From the NCBI GenBank assembly GCA_965240325.2, contig OZ251236.1:930001-994000 (forward strand): a stretch of 64,000 bases of DNA. Direction: 5' to 3'. Under the pieces are notes generated by a model. That model did no database searches. It was given only the letters and a program-made list of their open reading frames with translations, and was not told the origin of the DNA. Position numbers and translations under genes: made by a program. Shown piece after piece: positions 36,201-46,293 of this stretch. This DNA is from Rebecca billardiae RCC1528 (Eukaryota; Haptophyta). Position 1 is the stretch's first letter. Each line of letters opens with the position of its first letter.

Positions 36201-38435
36201 GAGCCCAAGCGGTCGGATGGCATACACCCACGCGCCGCCGCATGGACGGCGTTCCAGCGCAGATTCCTGCTCGTCGTCTCATCGATCGTCGTAATCGTTG
36301 GTATCGAGCTCTTCGTCACCGGCGTGTTCCTCAGCCGCGCCCTGAGCACGGTGGCCGAGGAGACGGAGTGCACGAGCGGGCTGTCCGAGGTGTACACCGC
36401 GATGGATGAGTGCGTGGCAGGCTCGTCCACGAGTAGCAGGGCGCAGCTGAACGGGACGGCCACCGTCTCCGACCTGGTGGTGAGGGGCACGCGCGTCGCC
36501 CTGCTCCGCACCCACGCGCCGCGCTGCCGGCGTAGGCTCGCCTCCCTGCCGCTCGCTCACGCGTGCCTGGCTCGCACCCGCGCGCCCTCCTCGCGCCCCC
36601 GTGCACGCCGCGCGCGCGCTGCTCGTGCGTAGGCGCCGTACATCCTCTCGTTCCTGATGCTCGCGTGGGTGTCCTCCGCCGCGGGCGCAGCCGGCGTGTA
36701 CGCGGCGCGCCGCGGCAAGGGCCTCAGCGCGGTCGCCATGGGGTTTGGCGTGATGGCGCTGCTGTTCGGAGCGATCGCTGCGGCCGTGTTTGTGATGCAG
36801 CGGCACATGCGCTCGGACACGCTGTGCTCGGGCCGGCAGCACGGCGGCATCGAGCGCACGGGCGAGTGCGTCGCCATGCTGAACGAGGAGATCGGGGCGG
36901 CGATGGCAGGCTGCGCCCTCACGTCGACCGTCGAGGTCGACGATGACGGGCCCGGCGAGTCGTCGGGCCCCGCGGTCTCCGCGGGCGGCGCCGGCCAGCT
37001 GTCGCTCCGGCCTGCAGACTTCTTCTGCACGGCGCTCGGAGTGGAGCACGCGCGCACGCCGAGCGACTGCGACTGCGCGTGCCTGGACAGGGCTGCGCGC
37101 ATGTGCTCGGCGATCCCGCTCTTCACCACGCTCTTTGCGAGCTGCTCGGCCATGGCGCTCCTCGCTCTGGCCGCGGCTGGCCTGGGCTGCGTCCTGTGCT
37201 GTCGCGCGCGACGAGATCCGTTGCGAAGCAGGCACGGCACCCCGGGCAGCGCCGGAGGCGGGTACGACAGCCCGGGCAGCGTAGACGACGAGTCGCCGCA
37301 CGCCGAGCGCGCAACGGTGCAGCTGCACACGCTCCACACGCCGAAGGGGGGCGATGGCACACACCCACGCGCCGCCGCATGGACGGCGTTCCAGCGCAGA
37401 TTCCTGCTCGTCGTCTCATCGATCGTCGTCATCGTTGGCATCGAGCTCTTCATCACCGGCGTGTTCCTCAGCCGCGCCCTGAGCACGGTGGCCGAGGAGA
37501 CGGAGTGCACGAGCGGGCTGTCCGAGGTGTACACCGCGATGGATGAGTGCGTGGCAGGCTCGTCCACGAGTAGCAGGGCGCAGCTGAACGGGACGGCCAC
37601 CGTCTCCGACCTGGTGGTGAGGGGCACGCGCGTCGCCCTGCTCCGCACCCACGCGCCGCGCTGCCGGCGTAGGCTCGCCTCCCTGCCGCTCGCTCACGCG
37701 TGCCTGGCTCGCACCCGCGCGCCCTCCTCGCGCCCCCGTGCACGCCGCGCGCGCGCTGCTCGTGCGTAGGCGCCGTACATCCTCTCGTTCCTGATGCTCG
37801 CGTGGGTGTCCTCCGCCGCGGGCGCAGCCGGCGTGTACGCGGCGCGCCGCGGCAAGGGCCTCAGCGCGGTCGCCGTGGGGTTTGGCGTGATGGCGCTGCT
37901 GTACGGAGCGATCGCTGCGGCCGTGTTTGTGATGCAGCGGCACATGCGCTCGGACACGCTGTGCTCGGGCCGGCAGCACGGCGGCATCGAGCGCACGGGC
38001 GAGTGCGTCGCCATGCTGAACGAGGAGATCGGGGCGGCGATGGCAGGCTGCGCCCTCACGTCGACCGTCGAGGTCGACGATGGCGGGCCCGGCGAGTCGT
38101 CGGGCCCCGCGGTCTCCGCGGGCGGCGCCGGCCAGCTGTCGCTCCGGCCTGCAGACTTCTTCTGCACGGCGCTCGGAGTGGAGCACGCGCGCACGCCGAG
38201 CGACTGCGACTGCGCGTGCCTGGACAGGGCTGCGCGCATGTGCTCAGCGATCCCGCTCTTCACCACGCTCTTTGCGAGCTGCTCGGCCATGGCGCTCCTC
38301 GCTCTGGCCGCAGCTGGCCTGGGCTGCGTCCTGTGCTGTCGCGCGCGACGAGATCCGCTGCGAAGCAGGCACGGCACCCCGGGCAGCGCAGGTGGCAACT
38401 CGTCTACTGATGCCGAGCATGCGATGATGCACTGA
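36201..38435 (+). CDS. Membrane protein with two in-frame tandem four-TM modules
   Basis: Exons as read: 36201-36479 (start exon not located), 36633-37616 and 37770-38435; at least 642 aa. Each module: TM1 (RRFLLVVSSIVVIVGIEL), a Cys-containing loop, an intron at ..VSDLV, TM2 (APYILSFLMLAWVSSAAGAA), TM3 (GFGVMALLFGAIAAAVFV), a large Cys-rich loop (CSGRQHGG, CVAML, FFCTALG, CDCACLD) and TM4 (ASCSAMALLALAAAGLGC). The topology, with a small loop, a short TM2-TM3 turn and a large loop before TM4, is tetraspanin-like, but no CCG motif is present. Exon 2 of module 1 reads without a stop through a 100 bp linker into module 2. Both introns are 153 bp and end in GTAG. No ATG precedes TM1 in frame, so an upstream exon probably joins at the CAG ending at 36200. 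Confidence 0.7.
36216..37252 (+). repeat. Tandem duplication unit 1 (exon-intron-exon)
   Basis: 1037 bp, repeated at 37353-38389 with a constant offset of 1137 bp (379 codons). Only a few substitutions were seen (for example GTAATC/GTCATC, CTGTTC/CTGTAC, GATGAC/GATGGC). The intron is duplicated too. Confidence 0.93.
37353..38389 (+). repeat. Tandem duplication unit 2 (exon-intron-exon)
   Basis: Second copy of the 1037 bp unit; a 100 bp unique linker (37253-37352) separates the two. After 38389 the copies diverge and this one reaches a stop at 38435. Confidence 0.93.
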
Positions 38436-38788
38436 CGAGGGCCGCGAGTTCCTGGTCAGGCCCCTGGCGTACGACACAGTGACTTAGTACACGCTCAGCG
38501 AGGTAGTATTAAAGGGGGCCCCGCTGTAAGTGTAATAATATTATATAATATATTCCCCTCGACGATCGATCATCCGGACTGGTGCCCAGCGCGGTCGTAT
38601 TCACAATGTACCGCCCGCTTTACATATGGACGAGGGCGCCCGTTTCAATCGGAAGTAGACGGTGTTCGATTGGGCGTCACCGTGATCGTGACTGTCAGTG
38701 CGGGGAACGCCCCGCCTGTCGGCCTGATCACTGATGCGACGAGAGTCGTCGAGAACGCCTGACGACAATGATCATCGTCATGTCATCG
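38436..38788. other. Convergent intergenic region
   Basis: 353 bp between the stops of the doubled four-TM gene and the disulfide isomerase gene. Contains an AT patch (about 38535-38555). Nothing else was seen. Confidence 0.4.
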
Positions 38789-40111
38789 TCAGAACGAGCC
38801 CTCGAGCTCCACGTCGTCGAGGTCGTCCAAGGGCTCCTCCTCTGGAGGCACGCCGTCCTGTCCATCCCACTCGTCGACCGCGTCGAGTGAGCCAAAGGAG
38901 CTGACCTGCGTTGTGCCAATCCCTCCGGTGAGCACGCCCACCAGGAACGAGTTGATGTGATTCAGGTCGAACGCATCGCGCATCTGTGCGAATCGCAGCT
39001 TGCTCGGCGAGGCGGCGATCATGGCCGGATAGCCCCCAAAGCCGCCGAGCGCGGCCTCCAGCCCCGGCTGCTGCCCCGCCTCCACCCACATGAACGTCGC
39101 GGGTGACCTGCGGTTCTTCTTGGCCGCCTGCTTGAGCGTGTCCAGGTACTCGTTGCGCCCGGCCGCGCCCGAGTCGAGGATGTGTGGCAGGAAGGCGATC
39201 AGCAGCAGCGTGTTCTTCTTGCCGCTCGCCGCGCGCCACACGGCGTCGCTCACGAGCTGCCGCACCTCGGGCTCCTTCCCGAGCACCTCCAGCTTCGCGT
39301 GCGCGTACTCCTCGATCCCCGCCGCCTCCCGCGGGCCGTCGTAATCCTCGACCAGCCCGCGGTAGATGAACTTGATCGTCGGGTAGCCCTTCACGTCGTA
39401 CTCGGCGGCGAGCGCCTGCTCCGCCGTCGCGTCGACGGCGCCGAGGGAGAACTCGGATCCGAGGGCCTGCGCCGCGTGCTTCCACTCGGGCTCGAGCCGC
39501 TTGCAGTGCCCGCACCACGGCGCGTAGAAGGAGACGAGCCACGGCTGGTCAGACTCGAGCACCTTGGTCTTGAAGTTGGACTTGGTCAGGGTCACGACGT
39601 GCGTGCCCATGAAGGGCTCGTGTCCCGCGTGCTTCCCAGCGCCGCCGCCACCCTGCGACGGCTTGCTGCCACCACTACTGCCGCCGCCCAGCCGCGTGTT
39701 CACCAGCTCCTGCGCCGCCTTCAGCCCCGCCTGTGCAATCGACTTGGCGTCGCGGCCGCCGTTGTAGTCGGAGGGCGTTCCCTTCTTCAAGCCGAAGATC
39801 TTGATGGTGGGGTAGCCCTGCACGCCGTACGTCGCGGCGAGCTGCTGCTCCGCAGTCGCGTCCACCGCCACCACCTTGACCACGCCCTTCAGCGCCTTCG
39901 CCGCCTTCTTCCAGTCGGGGACCAGGTTCTTGCAATGGCCGCACCACGGCGCAAAGAACTCCACGAGCACGACGCCGTCGGCATCGAGGACCTCCGTCTT
40001 GAAGCCGTTCGCATCGACGACGCGCACGCCGTCCTTTGGGCCATAAAGGGCGTGCGCGCCCACGCAGAGCAGCGCGAGCAAGGCGCACGCTCGTCGCCCG
40101 TGCGCGAGCAT
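38789..40111 (-). CDS. Protein disulfide isomerase, PDIA6/P5 type
   Basis: Single exon, 440 aa, ATG at 40111. An N-terminal signal peptide (LLALLCVGAHA) is followed by two thioredoxin domains, each with the redox motif FAPWCGHC or YAPWCGHC (Cys57/Cys60 and Cys200/Cys203). Each has the conserved cis-Pro segment (GYPTIKIF and GYPTIKFI). A Gly/Ser-rich linker (about 142-160) separates them. The C-terminal third (about 285-440) with HILDSGAAGRNEYLDTLKQ matches the b-like domain of the PDIA6 family, and the order a-a'-b and the length agree. It catalyses disulfide formation and isomerisation in the ER. Oddity: the protein ends in an acidic DDLDDVELEGSF tail and not in KDEL or a visible variant. 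Divergent from the SUMO-like gene. Confidence 0.93.
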   Translation of the reverse strand: MLAHGRRACALLALLCVGAHALYGPKDGVRVVDANGFKTEVLDADGVVLVEFFAPWCGHCKNLVPDWKKAAKALKGVVKVVAVDATAEQQLAATYGVQGYPTIKIFGLKKGTPSDYNGGRDAKSIAQAGLKAAQELVNTRLGGGSSGGSKPSQGGGGAGKHAGHEPFMGTHVVTLTKSNFKTKVLESDQPWLVSFYAPWCGHCKRLEPEWKHAAQALGSEFSLGAVDATAEQALAAEYDVKGYPTIKFIYRGLVEDYDGPREAAGIEEYAHAKLEVLGKEPEVRQLVSDAVWRAASGKKNTLLLIAFLPHILDSGAAGRNEYLDTLKQAAKKNRRSPATFMWVEAGQQPGLEAALGGFGGYPAMIAASPSKLRFAQMRDAFDLNHINSFLVGVLTGGIGTTQVSSFGSLDAVDEWDGQDGVPPEEEPLDDLDDVELEGSF

Positions 40112-40355
40112 TGGCGCGTGGCGAGGCGGTCGAGACGCGAGCGTTGCCTTTCGCGCGGCTGCACGTCCGCTCTCGACTCTCGTTGTGGAGGTCCGGGAGG
40201 GCGCACTTCTACTTCACTGCACACGTCCGGACCCGGCACGGCGGCGGCAGTGGACAACACGCACGCACGCACGGGTGGACACGGTGGACAGGAAAACCAG
40301 CCAGCCAAACCCATCCGCGCATGGAGGCGATCTCGACAGACGACTCGGGATCACC
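40112..40355. promoter_or_regulatory. Divergent promoter region, disulfide isomerase / SUMO-like
   Basis: 244 bp between the two ATGs. It must hold both 5' UTRs. An in-frame GTG upstream of the SUMO-like ATG was not used as a start. Inferred from position. Confidence 0.45.
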
Positions 40356-40673
40356 ATGCCACGCACGGCCGGGGCGGAGGGGAGCGCGCCAGAAGGCGCA
40401 GGCACGCAAGTGATCTACATTCACGTCAAGGCCCAGGCTGATCACCCCCCCGTCCAGTTCAAGGCGCAACCAAACATGAAGATGCAGAAGCTCATGGACG
40501 CTTACTGTAAGCGCCATGGCGAGGACCAAGCTTCCCTACGCTTCCTATATGAAGGCAGGCGTATAAGCCCAGACGAAACGGCCTTGGATCTCGAGCTGAA
40601 GGATGGCGACTACATAGACGTCTTCTACGAGCAATTGGCCGGGTCTTTGATCCGGCAACAGCAGGCAGAGTGA
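40356..40673 (+). CDS. SUMO-like ubiquitin-fold protein lacking the diglycine
   Basis: 105 aa, single exon, ATG at 40356. After a flexible N-terminus (1-22) the ubiquitin-like fold begins (QVIYIHVKAQ). The most diagnostic part is MQKLMDAYCKRHGEDQASLR, FLYEGRRISPDET and LELKDGDYIDVFYEQLAG, which follow SUMO closely (R.LYDG.RI....TP..L.M.D.D.IDV..EQ.GG pattern). In SUMO the chain is processed after a Gly-Gly for conjugation; here the position reads Leu-Ala-Gly followed by a nine-residue tail (SLIRQQQAE). A SUMO protease would therefore not expose a normal GG end. It may be a non-conjugated Rad60/NIP45-like SUMO-like protein or a diverged paralogue. Confidence 0.88.
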   Translation: MPRTAGAEGSAPEGAGTQVIYIHVKAQADHPPVQFKAQPNMKMQKLMDAYCKRHGEDQASLRFLYEGRRISPDETALDLELKDGDYIDVFYEQLAGSLIRQQQAE

Positions 40674-41270
40674 GAGCTGGCGGACCTGATCTTCGGACCA
40701 GTCGGACCGCCGCCGGGCGCCGGTGCATGTTACAACAAATGGCGGTCATGGGACCATGAGTCCTAATGCGGTGGTGAATTCGATCTACTATAGCTGCTGT
40801 TCACAGTCTTATCTTCGTCAGTCGGATCGTCACGTCTTCCGTGCACATGCCGCAGATCAATCACCTACTGTACCGGGAGACGGTCCGTGAGCCGCCGGCG
40901 CCGCTGTCCGAGCCGGCCGCCGGGTAACGGTGTCGAATTACCTAAGAGCCGCGGACGAATTCGTCACGAAGTAACGACGGCTGATCAGATTGACTGCTAT
41001 GTAGCTACGATATATCGGATATCGTCGCCGAGAGGCCGAGTAGACTACAGCGGCCAGTCACTCGGTGGCTACTGGCTTTCGCCGCGCGGGCCGTTACCTA
41101 TTCGGTATTCCGCGCCGTTAACCCCTTTAATACTCCTTTACAGCCGCCGCCTGGCCCTGTACTAGTTGTAGTACTATACTCGTCTACGAGTAACAACGAA
41201 TAGGGCAGCGGCGCGGGCAGCCGTTCCGGACCCTGGGCACCTGACAGTGATAATCAGTCGCGGCCCGAGC

Positions 41271-41394
41271 CGAGTAAGCCGCTATAGCTGCTATTACTCC
41301 GGTATCGGTCACAGCAACGATTTTTTTAAAGCGGCCGTTAAGGAAACTCCAATGGCGAGTAAGCCGCTATAGCTGCTATTACTCCGGTATCGGT
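41271..41394 (+). repeat. Short direct repeat, two 39 bp copies
   Basis: CGAGTAAGCCGCTATAGCTG CTATTACTCCGGTATCGGT occurs exactly at 41271-41309 and 41356-41394 (offset 85 bp). Non-coding. Confidence 0.9.
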
Positions 41395-41481
41395 AGTAAC
41401 TTATTGACGAGGGAATTGATGAGTACAGCTAACTAGCAATTCGGAGTCGAGTGGCCGCATTCTGATTATTACCTGCTGACT

Positions 41482-41520
41482 CGGTCAGCCAGGCGTCACT
41501 CAGTGACGCCTGGCTGACCG
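41482..41520. repeat. Perfect 39 bp palindrome
   Basis: Arm CGGTCAGCCAGGCGTCACT (41482-41500), a single central C, then its exact complement (41502-41520). It can form a hairpin with an almost closed tip or a cruciform. Confidence 0.95.
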
Positions 41521-42107
41521 GCGTCAGCTACTAGCTAGGCGCGCCGTCAGCCCCGGTGACAACGCGGCCAGTGACGTGAACGGGCCCGGCGGTGGCGGCG
41601 GCGCGGGACGCCGCGGCCGGCCCCGCCAGCTTGACTGCTACCGTCCGAGACTGCGGACCGTGACCGTAGTGTTATTTACTTAGTTTGACGACTGCACTAT
41701 ACACGTGTCCGCGCGTCTCTCCGCTCGCAGGCGCAGCCGCGCCGACTGCGCCCGACGGCCGACCGGTCGGGCGGCCAAGCCCGACACCGAGTCCGATTTA
41801 TTATTTTATTATAGCTCGCTTAGTTATCGGCCGCTGGAGACTAGGTACGACAGTTGCTGATCATCAGACATCAGCATCATCACTGACGTGAGTGACGAGT
41901 CAGCGGCAGCAGTATTCATGAGCACTCAGACCGGCCGTGCACACCGCGGACCGGCCTGAACCGGCTCGGAACCCGTAACCGGGCAGCGCATGAGCTGAGC
42001 ACATCCCCGGGCCGCATTACGGCCCGCTTGAATTGATGATGATTATTTAAATAGTCGCGTCTCTGCTCTCTCTCTCTCTCTCGACATCTCTCTCTCTCTC
42101 ATCACCC

Positions 42108-42253
42108 ACCCCGGCCCCGCTCTGCCGTAGGGGGGCAGGGCCATGCGGGTGCGGCGCACTGCCTGGCCTGGTCCGGGAAGGCGCGGACGCATTCTATGTG
42201 TCTGCTGCACTCTGCTGAGCCTGACGCTTGCCCGTTGCATACCACGTCGTCGT

Positions 42254-42256
<3 letters not shown>
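42108..42256 (-). repeat. Inverted copy of the 30.15 kb repeat
   Basis: Reverse complement of 30151-30286 with small indels. Shared words include CACATAGAATGCGTCCGCGC and CTGCCCCCCTACGG. Its terminus (GCATACCACGTCGTCGTTAT) again abuts a TA-rich tract. Confidence 0.8.
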
Positions 42257-42290
<34 letters not shown>

Positions 42291-42476
42291 TAGTAGTAGT
42301 CGTAGTATATATATATATATACTTTAATATTATATATATTATTTAATCGCGCACTGTCACCGTGCTACTGACGATGAATCTGCTGATGCGATCGATGATG
42401 ACAGTTTCTATCAGCGCAGCCGGCAAGCAGTATCAGACAGTAGTCGTGGGCCATGATCACGCCTACACCTAGCTAG

Positions 42477-45400
42477 TTACAGAGCGCCATACGCCCAGAC
42501 GAGGTTCCGCGTGCGCCGCTCCTTGGCCTCGATGTCCTCCTTGGCCGCTTGGCTCGACTTGCCCGCCACGCCCTTCTGGTGCGAGCGCGGCGGCCGCACG
42601 TTGCGCGGCGACCTGCCAAACATGACGTCGCCCGCGCTCTCGGCGTACCACGAGTTGTTGGGCCGCGGCCGCGGCTGCGGGTACGGGAGCTCCTCGACAG
42701 CGATGTCGGTCGACTTCTTGCCTGCGGCGTCGGCGTCGCTCTCCCGCGCGCGCACGTCCGCCACCGTGTCCCCGCCGAAGATGAGCTTGCCCACGCCCTC
42801 CTCCTTCACCCACGCCGACGCGTGCGCGGACTTGGCCGACTGCGCCACGTCCCTGCGCCGGATCTCGTCCGCGAAGGCGAGTGAGCTCTTCCCAGCCACC
42901 TCGCGGGAGGGCGTGCGCGGCGGAGGCCCCTGGTCCAGATCGCGGTTCAGCATGAGGTCGTCACTCGTCTGCAGCGCGCGCAGAGGCGCGCAGCGCGATG
43001 GCGTGCGTGCGCGCGGGTGCACACGCCATCAGCACGCGTGGCCGCTGTGCGCGCGCGCGCCGCGTCGCGCGGCCGGCGGGCGCTGCGGCACGCGCGCGCA
43101 GGCAGACTCACATCCGGCACCCACGCGTTGTTGCGCGGCCTCGGCTCGCTGACGACGAAGAGCTCGCCCGAGCCCTCAAAGTCCGTGCGCATCGCCGTCG
43201 AGCTCTTGCCCGCCGTGCCCGGCGCGTGCCGGCGCGGCGTGGACGCGAGGTTGATGTCGTGCCCGAAGATGAGCTCGTCGCTCGTGTCGTGCACCCACGC
43301 GGCCTGGCGGCGCGCGCGCGCCCTCGGCCCGACGTTGTCCAGGTGGTCGTCCTCCGCGTCGAACTCGAGCGAGCTCTTGCCCGCCGTCCCCGACGCGTGC
43401 TGCCGCGGCGGCGGCGCCTGGTTGATGTCGTGCCCGAAGATGAGCTCGTCGCTCGTGTCGTGCACCCACGCGTCGTTGCGCGCCTTGCGCGCGCCGATCT
43501 GGTCATACTTGAGCGCCTCGCGGTCGACGTCCGCGCTCGACTTGCCCGCCACGCCGGGCTCGTGCTGGCGCGGGGAGACGTGCTGGTCGATGTCCCGGCC
43601 GTAGATGAGGTCGTCCGCGACCTGGCGCCGCCGGAGCACAGCGCGCGCGTAGCGGGAGGTGAGCGAGCGCGCAGCCGGCGCGCCGTACGCGCTCGGCGCG
43701 TCGGCCGCGAGCGCGCGGCTCGGCGCGGCGCGGCGCGGCGCGGCGCGCACGTCAGATTTCCAAGCTCGGTTTCTGGGCTTGGGCTTTGCGCGCATCATCT
43801 CGCGCGCCTTGCGCAGATCCACCGCCCTCGACGTGCTCCCCGCGTACCCGCGCGCGTCCCGCACGCCCATGTGGTTCAGGTCGATGTCGTGCCCCACGAT
43901 GAACTCGTCGGCCACGTCGTCCTGCCAGATGGCGGCCGAGCGCATCTTCACACTGCCGGAGAGAGAGACGGGTGCGCGCGCAGAGAGCGACAGACAGTGC
44001 AGCGCGGGGGCGAGGAGGGAGCGCCGTGGGGCGGATCAGGGGGCGAGCGCGCGCGCGTATACGCGCTGCGCGCGCTGCGCCGCGCCGCGCGGCGGCACCG
44101 CGCGGCCGCCGCGCGCGATACGCACGCCCTCGCGGGGGCGTCGGCGCGGCGCGGGCTGCACCGCGCGCACGCGCGCGCCATCGCCGGCCTCCTCAGGCGC
44201 GCGCGCGCGCACCGTGGCCCGACGGTCTCGTACTTGTTCACCTCGGCGGAGATGTCCATGCTCGAGCGGCCGGCCGCGTCGTGGTCGTGCTGGCGCACGC
44301 CATGCCCGTAGTCCAGGTCCCGCCCGAGCAGCAGCTCATCCGCCGTGTCCGGCACGAACGAGCCGTACTGGCGCGCGCGCGCCCTCGGCCCGACGTTGTC
44401 CAGGTGGTCGTCCTCCGCGTCAAACTCAGCGGTGCTCTTGCCCGCCGCGCCCGAGTCGTGCTGCCGCGGCGGCGGGGCGAGGTTGATGTCGTGGCGGAAG
44501 ATGAGCTCGTCGCTCGTGTCGTTGACCCACGCCGAGTTGCGCGGCGCCGGCGGCGGCGCGTCCGCACCCGCGCCGCCCTCCGCGCCCGCGGGCTCGGCTC
44601 GCCTGCGCTCGACGCGCGCCCCGGCAACGCCCGGCTCGGCCACCCGCACTGGCCGCGCGACGTCCACGTTCCGCCCGTACATGATGTCGTCGGCGGTGTC
44701 GTGGCGCCAGGCGGTGCCGGCGTGCGCCTGGCTGTGCCTCTCGCGCTTGGCGAGCTGCTGCACGCTCTGCGCGGTGCTCTTGCCGAACGCGTCCGGCGGC
44801 TTCTCCCGGACCCGGACTTGCTCCGGGTCCGGGACTTCGCCCGCGATCAAGTTGCCCGACTCGACGACCCACGGCGGCACCGCGCCCTTGCGGTTCGGGC
44901 GGCGGCCCGGGTCGCCGATGCCGAGATCCGTGACGGCCTTGGCGCGCGGGCCGGAGGCCTTGCGCCCGCGCGGCATCGTCACGTGCCGCGGCGGCACGCG
45001 GTCGAAGATCGGCTGCCCGTCGTAGTTGCCGGACAGCAGCACGTGCGTGCCCACGCCCATGTGCAGCGCCTTGATCGACTGCGCCGCGCCGCGCATGTCG
45101 GCCGGCATCAGCCGGAGCGAGAGCTGGCCGGGCTCGAAGATGGCGCCCTCGGCGCCACCAGTCCACAGCTTCAGCCCGGGGATCCCCGACTCCACGGCCG
45201 GCCGCGGCTGCAGCGCTGGCTCAGCGCGCTCGCCTGGCCGCGCGTCGTCAGCGTGCCGCGCCGGCGGCGGCGGCGGCGTCGCCGAGTCACCCGCCGCGGG
45301 GTCGGTGGCGGGCAGGGGCTTGGACGACGTGCGTCGAGCTTGGCGCGGCGACTCGCTCCTGCGACGCGCGCTGAGCAGCGCGTCGCCCGCCGTGTCGTCC

Positions 45401-45630
45401 GCGCGAGGCGTGGGCGTGCGCGGCTTGAACCAGTCTGGCGGCTTGGCACGCCCGCGCACAGTGTCACCAGAGCTGCGCCCCGTCTCCAGCCCGCCGGCGC
45501 GAGGAGACGAGGCGCGTGGCGTGCCACGCGCGCTGCGCTCGCTGCGGGGTGTCTCGCGGGGCGTGCGCGGCGTCCCCTCGCCATCACGCGCCGTCCGCGG
45601 CGTGCGTGGCGTCGCGTTGTCGTCCGCCAT
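42477..45630 (-). CDS. Four-exon protein of about eleven ~56-residue AGKSS repeats, unknown function
   Basis: Exons 45630-44213, 43952-43751, 43621-43112 and 42968-42477; 873 aa, all phases agree. The start is the first in-frame ATG (MADDNATPRTPRT); upstream codons reach only a TTG. Residues 1-180 are Thr/Pro/Arg-rich and likely disordered. The remainder is a repeat with consensus (T/V)(S/A)D(E/D)L(I/M)(F/Y)G(R/H)D(I/L)(N/D), then PR.H, then AGKSS, then a charged stretch with VGPR.A and a final W(V)xD. Ten copies are clear and one or two degenerate ones precede them. Introns 2 and 3 fall exactly at the WxxD|(V/T)(S/A)DDL border; intron 1 falls in the VGPR segment. No signal peptide, TM segment or catalytic motif was seen. 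I do not recognise the family; a cytoskeletal, ciliary or scaffold role is a guess. Confidence 0.78.
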
Positions 45631-46293
45631 CCCCAGCAGGGTTTTGGCCAACTTTGGGGACCCTTCGTCTCGTTCCCGGCCCAAATTTGGGCGTTGCGCA
45701 TCGATCTGTTACAAAATCCAGGCAGAGTCCGGTGTCGATCGGCTTTCTTGGCCCGGATTCGATCCTCGGGCCTGCTGAAAATGACTATTCTAATGAGTCT
45801 GAGTCCGGTCAGACATGAGTGCAGAGTGAAGGCTCCTACTGTTAGCTAGATGCAGTCAGCAGTATCCTAGCACCCTAGTTGAGTTTGAGCATTTGACATG
45901 CATGCGTGTGCGTGCGTGAGGTGTACACAAGATTTCGGACTGTACATCGAGGGGTCCGCGCCGGGCGCCAGGCTCCGACTGCTCCGAGTGCCAGTGCTCC
46001 GAGCGCCACTCCGTGGCAACCGCCCGAACCGGGCTCGGCCGGGTCCGTGGGCCCGCTAAGAGCGCCGACCCGGCGAAGTGAGTGAAAGAGACAAAGAGTC
46101 GAAGACGCAAAGCGGCAGAGCAGCGGCATCGCCATCGATCCCGCGGTGGTGATCCGCGACCGATGCAGCGACGTCGAGCGCCTGAGGCAGAGGGCCGTGT
46201 GAAGAGGGCCAACGGGCCCCTCGCCAAGGGGCACGCGCCGCGCATCGGCAGAGCGTGCGAATGGTGTACAAGCTAGCCCGCGCCGGCCGCGCC
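45631..46293. other. Intergenic, no gene seen
   Basis: 663 bp between the repeat-protein start and the 3' end of the carrier gene (both minus strand). Should contain the promoter of the repeat-protein gene. Open frames here are short and unsupported. Confidence 0.45.

Larger units (their letters stand above)
40674..42476. other. Intergenic, palindromes and small repeats
   Basis: 1.8 kb between the SUMO-like gene and the 3' end of the repeat-protein gene. It holds a 39 bp direct repeat pair (41271/41356), a 39 bp perfect palindrome (41482-41520), CT-rich (about 42060-42100) and TA-rich (about 42250-42340) tracts, and the inverted copy of the 30.15 kb repeat. No gene was seen. Confidence 0.55.

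Noticed and set aside
43660-43750. GGCGC-type short tandem repeat as a separate element
   Set aside because: It is the low-complexity interior of intron 2 of the repeat-protein gene.
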